Shown here: positions 61,476 through 64,000 of the stretch, one piece after another | Layout: each line of letters starts with the position of its first letter | How positions within the stretch are numbered: the first letter of the stretch is position 1 | Assembly: GCA_022496805.1 (NCBI GenBank) | Contig: CM040091.1 | Span: 17,350,336 to 17,414,335 of the forward strand | Direction of reading: 5' to 3' | Length of the DNA stretch: 64,000 nt | From: Pohlia nutans | Lineage: Eukaryota; Streptophyta; Bryopsida; Bryales; Mniaceae | Made by a program: the position numbers and the translations under genes | The notes under the pieces: model-generated | What the model was told of the DNA's origin: nothing | Seen by the model: only the letters and a program-made list of their open reading frames with translations | Database searches by the model: none

Positions 61476-62247
61476 TTGCAAGTAAAATTAGGGTTTCGGA
61501 ATTAGCTATAACACAGGAGAGATGGAATGGAAACCACCTGTCCATTTTAAGTAGCCTATTTTAGGGATTGAATTCGGGGTTCCAACTCCCGCTCACAGTA
61601 CCAAGTCATGTATATTTGTTTATTTGGTTGTAATTCTATTGCTGTTTGTTTCACCAGCGTCATCCTTCGGCGTCCTTGCTTTGTTTTTCTTCTCCATCGT
61701 GAGAGTGTATATCATGGTGTCCTTGAGGAAAAGCTTTGGATTTCATGTGCAATGTGGCAGCGAAACTCTCTGGTGTTGTAGCTTGTTTGTTCGCAGATTA
61801 GAGAATGGAGCGATACGATTTGAAAGCTCCACGAGGAACCTGGTATATGATAACATGAGATTCAAATTGCACGCGGCTGGATTTGAAACGAAATGGCAGC
61901 CTTTATGACACACCTCTATTGATGCAGGTGAAGAGGTCGAAAACCCACTACACAATGGACAGAGGTTGCACTCCATACAATACAGTTCCATGGGTTTGAG
62001 AAGTTGCCCATGGAAGTAGGCAAGAGGAGAAAAGTGGAACTTGGGTTTGCCTCATACCTGGTCATGAAGTTGTGCATGTTTCATGGACTTGAACATGAAC
62101 AAATTTGATTAGTTAGGGAGAAGTTGCAATGAATTCTTGGGCTTGACAACCCTCCATACTTCATGACGACTTCACCATTTTTTTCTCAAAAGCTCACTTG
62201 AAATGCGGAACTTGATCCCTTGAAGTCACTTAAAAACTTGTCTTTAA

Positions 62248-62827
62248 CCCCTTAACGTACCAGGGTGTCCCTGGAATTGACAATTTGAGAAAAAGCATTA
62301 TAAATTACTATTTAGAAGAATATTCTGGAATTGATATACAAATGAAAGTTCTAGATTTTGAATTTTAGATTCCATCTGTACGGTTCCATTCACTAATACA
62401 ATCACCAATATTTAATTATAAATTTTGAAAGTTAAAATTAAAAATTCCTTGTAAATTCGATTACAAACTAAATTTCAATATTTTTTGAGTAAAATTTGTT
62501 GGAATGAGTTTGAAATGAGATACTCTTAAACGTGGTGATACTTTGAAATTTTTGTGTTTCTTAAATTTATGACCTCATTTTTCACGATTCCACTTTGAAC
62601 TAGAGTCAATGCAATTTTGGCTCGGTCAACGACTTGACATACTTCTACATTTGTAATTTTAGAAAAATATGTACTCTAGTATGACTAAATCCAGCCATTA
62701 GATAGGACAACAACTTGGTGAAGAATCTCCAAAAAAATGGATGAGTATCATCCAAGCGTTGATGAGAACGTGAGAAGGCTTTGAAATCATTCGTCGTCCA
62801 GTTTCTGGACGCTGTGACGTTTAGGGG
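62248..62827. mobile_element. TTAA-flanked MITE, family A2
   Basis: 580 bp, starts CCCCTTAACGTACC, ends with a GTCCAGTTTCTGGAC hairpin and GACGTTTAGGGG; TTAA at 62244-62247 and 62828-62831. Confidence 0.9.
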
Positions 62828-62879
62828 TTAAGTGAGATACCTCACCCATGGAACTTGGCCCTTCCTCTTATGCCAAGCT

Positions 62880-63050
62880 TCCATGTTTGGATGGCCAATC
62901 CGGAAGCTCTACTGCAATGGATGAAACCAAGAGAACTCAAGAGTATATATTTCATTTGTACCAAAATGGGTGGTTCTTGAGACCTCATTTCTTGTCTTCT
63001 AGTGCCTTTCACCCAACCGATCCCCACATGGAAGCCTGCCCTGAATCTAA
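62880..63050 (+). repeat. Second copy of the repeat at 41795-42110
   Basis: Lacks the mini-CACTA and therefore shows the empty site near 62955. Confidence 0.85.
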
Positions 63051-63059
63051 TTGACATGA

Positions 63060-63830
63060 GCATTCCTCAGTTCCGTATTATTTTTCAGTTATTTTCTTAA
63101 AACAAACAATGCACTTGAATTCTAGAGAACAGTGGAGTGTTGGGAGTGGGAGTATTTGCTCCAGCTTTTAAACGAGCTTCTGCTGAAGTGAGGACGGTGG
63201 CACCGGCCCCACGGTTTCAATTTTACTATTTTGGAGAGATTCAAGCGATCGTGAGCATGAATTTACAGGATGCCAACATGTTTCCTTTGCAACACTACAC
63301 ACAAATCGCTGGTACTGAAACCGTAGGAAAACATGAGAGTTTAATTTGCACGAGGAAACTAAAAGGTCGCTACCGTCCGTAGCACGAGAGTTTGGACAAG
63401 GAAAAAGGTTGGTGTGACATCATTCTTCAACGTCACGTACTCCGAAGTCTACGCCTTTTGTTATGGGGCCAGGATTCCCGGATGCTTCCAAGGCCCTCCG
63501 ATGTGGGAAGGCCCCTCCTCCACCTCCCTTTTTCCGTAGTCAAATCGTCGCCTTGACTTGCCAAACGCAAGATCGATCGATCGATCAGCGAACTTACCGA
63601 CAACCGTGTGCCGCTTAAAAAAAACGTACACATTTTGAAGACAGACTGATGCTCATGTCCTTCTCTTCCTTTGCGAGTTGGTGTATATTCTCCACGCCAT
63701 TGATCGAACTTGCACGCCGCAGGTGCGATTAATTCTCCGCGGTCGAATTTGTAATTCCTCTACATGAATGTGTGAAATTCCGATGCTCTTTGGGTAACTT
63801 GGGAAGCATTTTAACTCTTTCTTTCTTTCA
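63060..63830. other. Spacer, possibly upstream of a gene beyond the window
   Basis: GC rises after 63400. GAACTTGCACGCCGCAGGT (63706-63724) resembles GAACTTGCATGCCGCAGAT (44965-44983) upstream of LOV copy 1. No exon identified. Confidence 0.3.
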
Positions 63831-63833
63831 TTT

Positions 63834-63910
63834 TCTTCTTCTTCTTCTTCTTCTTCTTCTTCTGCTCCTCCTCCTCCTCCTCCTCCTCCTACTACTTCTT
63901 CTTCTTCTTT
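63834..63910 (+). repeat. (CTT)n/(CTC)n compound microsatellite
   Basis: Runs of CTT, then CTC, then CTT again. Confidence 0.95.
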
Positions 63911-64000
63911 TTTTCTGTTTTTTTTTTTTTTTTCCTCTAGTTTTTGAGTTTTTGAGTTTTTGTTCGGGTTTTGGTTTTGGGAGGTTTTGTGTCGGTAAAG

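Overview
The window is nuclear DNA of a land plant: spliced genes with short GT-AG introns, plant-type (CCCTAAA)n telomere motifs, a plant-specific B3 transcription factor, plant LOV photoreceptors, and many short non-autonomous DNA transposons in AT-rich spacer. The species cannot be fixed from the sequence. A degenerate nuclease-kinase fusion gene hints at a seed-free plant, but this is only an inference.

Four protein genes look intact. A cathepsin-H/aleurain-type cysteine protease lies on the minus strand (12646-15193, eight exons, 363 aa). A B3-domain protein is at 26517-27868 (+, two exons). Two tandem, same-strand twin-LOV (PAS/LOV, PLP/LLP-type) blue-light receptor genes are at 45501-51207 (nine exons, 429 aa) and 55958-61463 (six exons, 379 aa). 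All exon phases were checked by hand and close. Three broken genes lie between them, all on the minus strand and all with introns: an APC7 fragment (30481-32202), a nuclease-like plus protein-kinase fusion with three in-frame stops (33838-36086), and a V-ATPase subunit a fragment (40487-41700).

Most of the rest is mobile DNA, unusually readable because many insertions keep perfect target duplications or have an empty site elsewhere in the window. The most striking group is about 20 small elements with ends like CCCYTWAASGWCC, flanked by TTAA (13 of them on both sides): the signature of piggyBac-type transposition, which is not a usual component of land-plant genomes. Others are Tourist/PIF-Harbinger-like elements (TTA), including a chain of five at 43000-44749; a Mutator-like element with ~950-bp inverted arms (16487-20124); hAT-like MITEs with 8-bp duplications; a 131-bp mini-CACTA; Stowaway-type MITEs; and two poly(A)-tailed retro-insertions. 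A 7.36-12.05 kb block is a nested stack of inverted repeats, a ~355-bp tandem array and three datable insertions.

Layout: 0-5.3 kb AT-rich spacer; 5.3-12.1 kb repeat stack; 12.6-15.9 kb protease and upstream repeats; 16.5-20.1 kb Mutator-like element; 20.4-25.5 kb MITE-rich spacer; 25.5-28.3 kb B3 gene; 28.4-42.7 kb gene fragments and repeats; 43.0-44.8 kb MITE chain; 45.5-61.5 kb LOV tandem pair with transposon-filled introns; 61.5-64 kb spacer and repeats.
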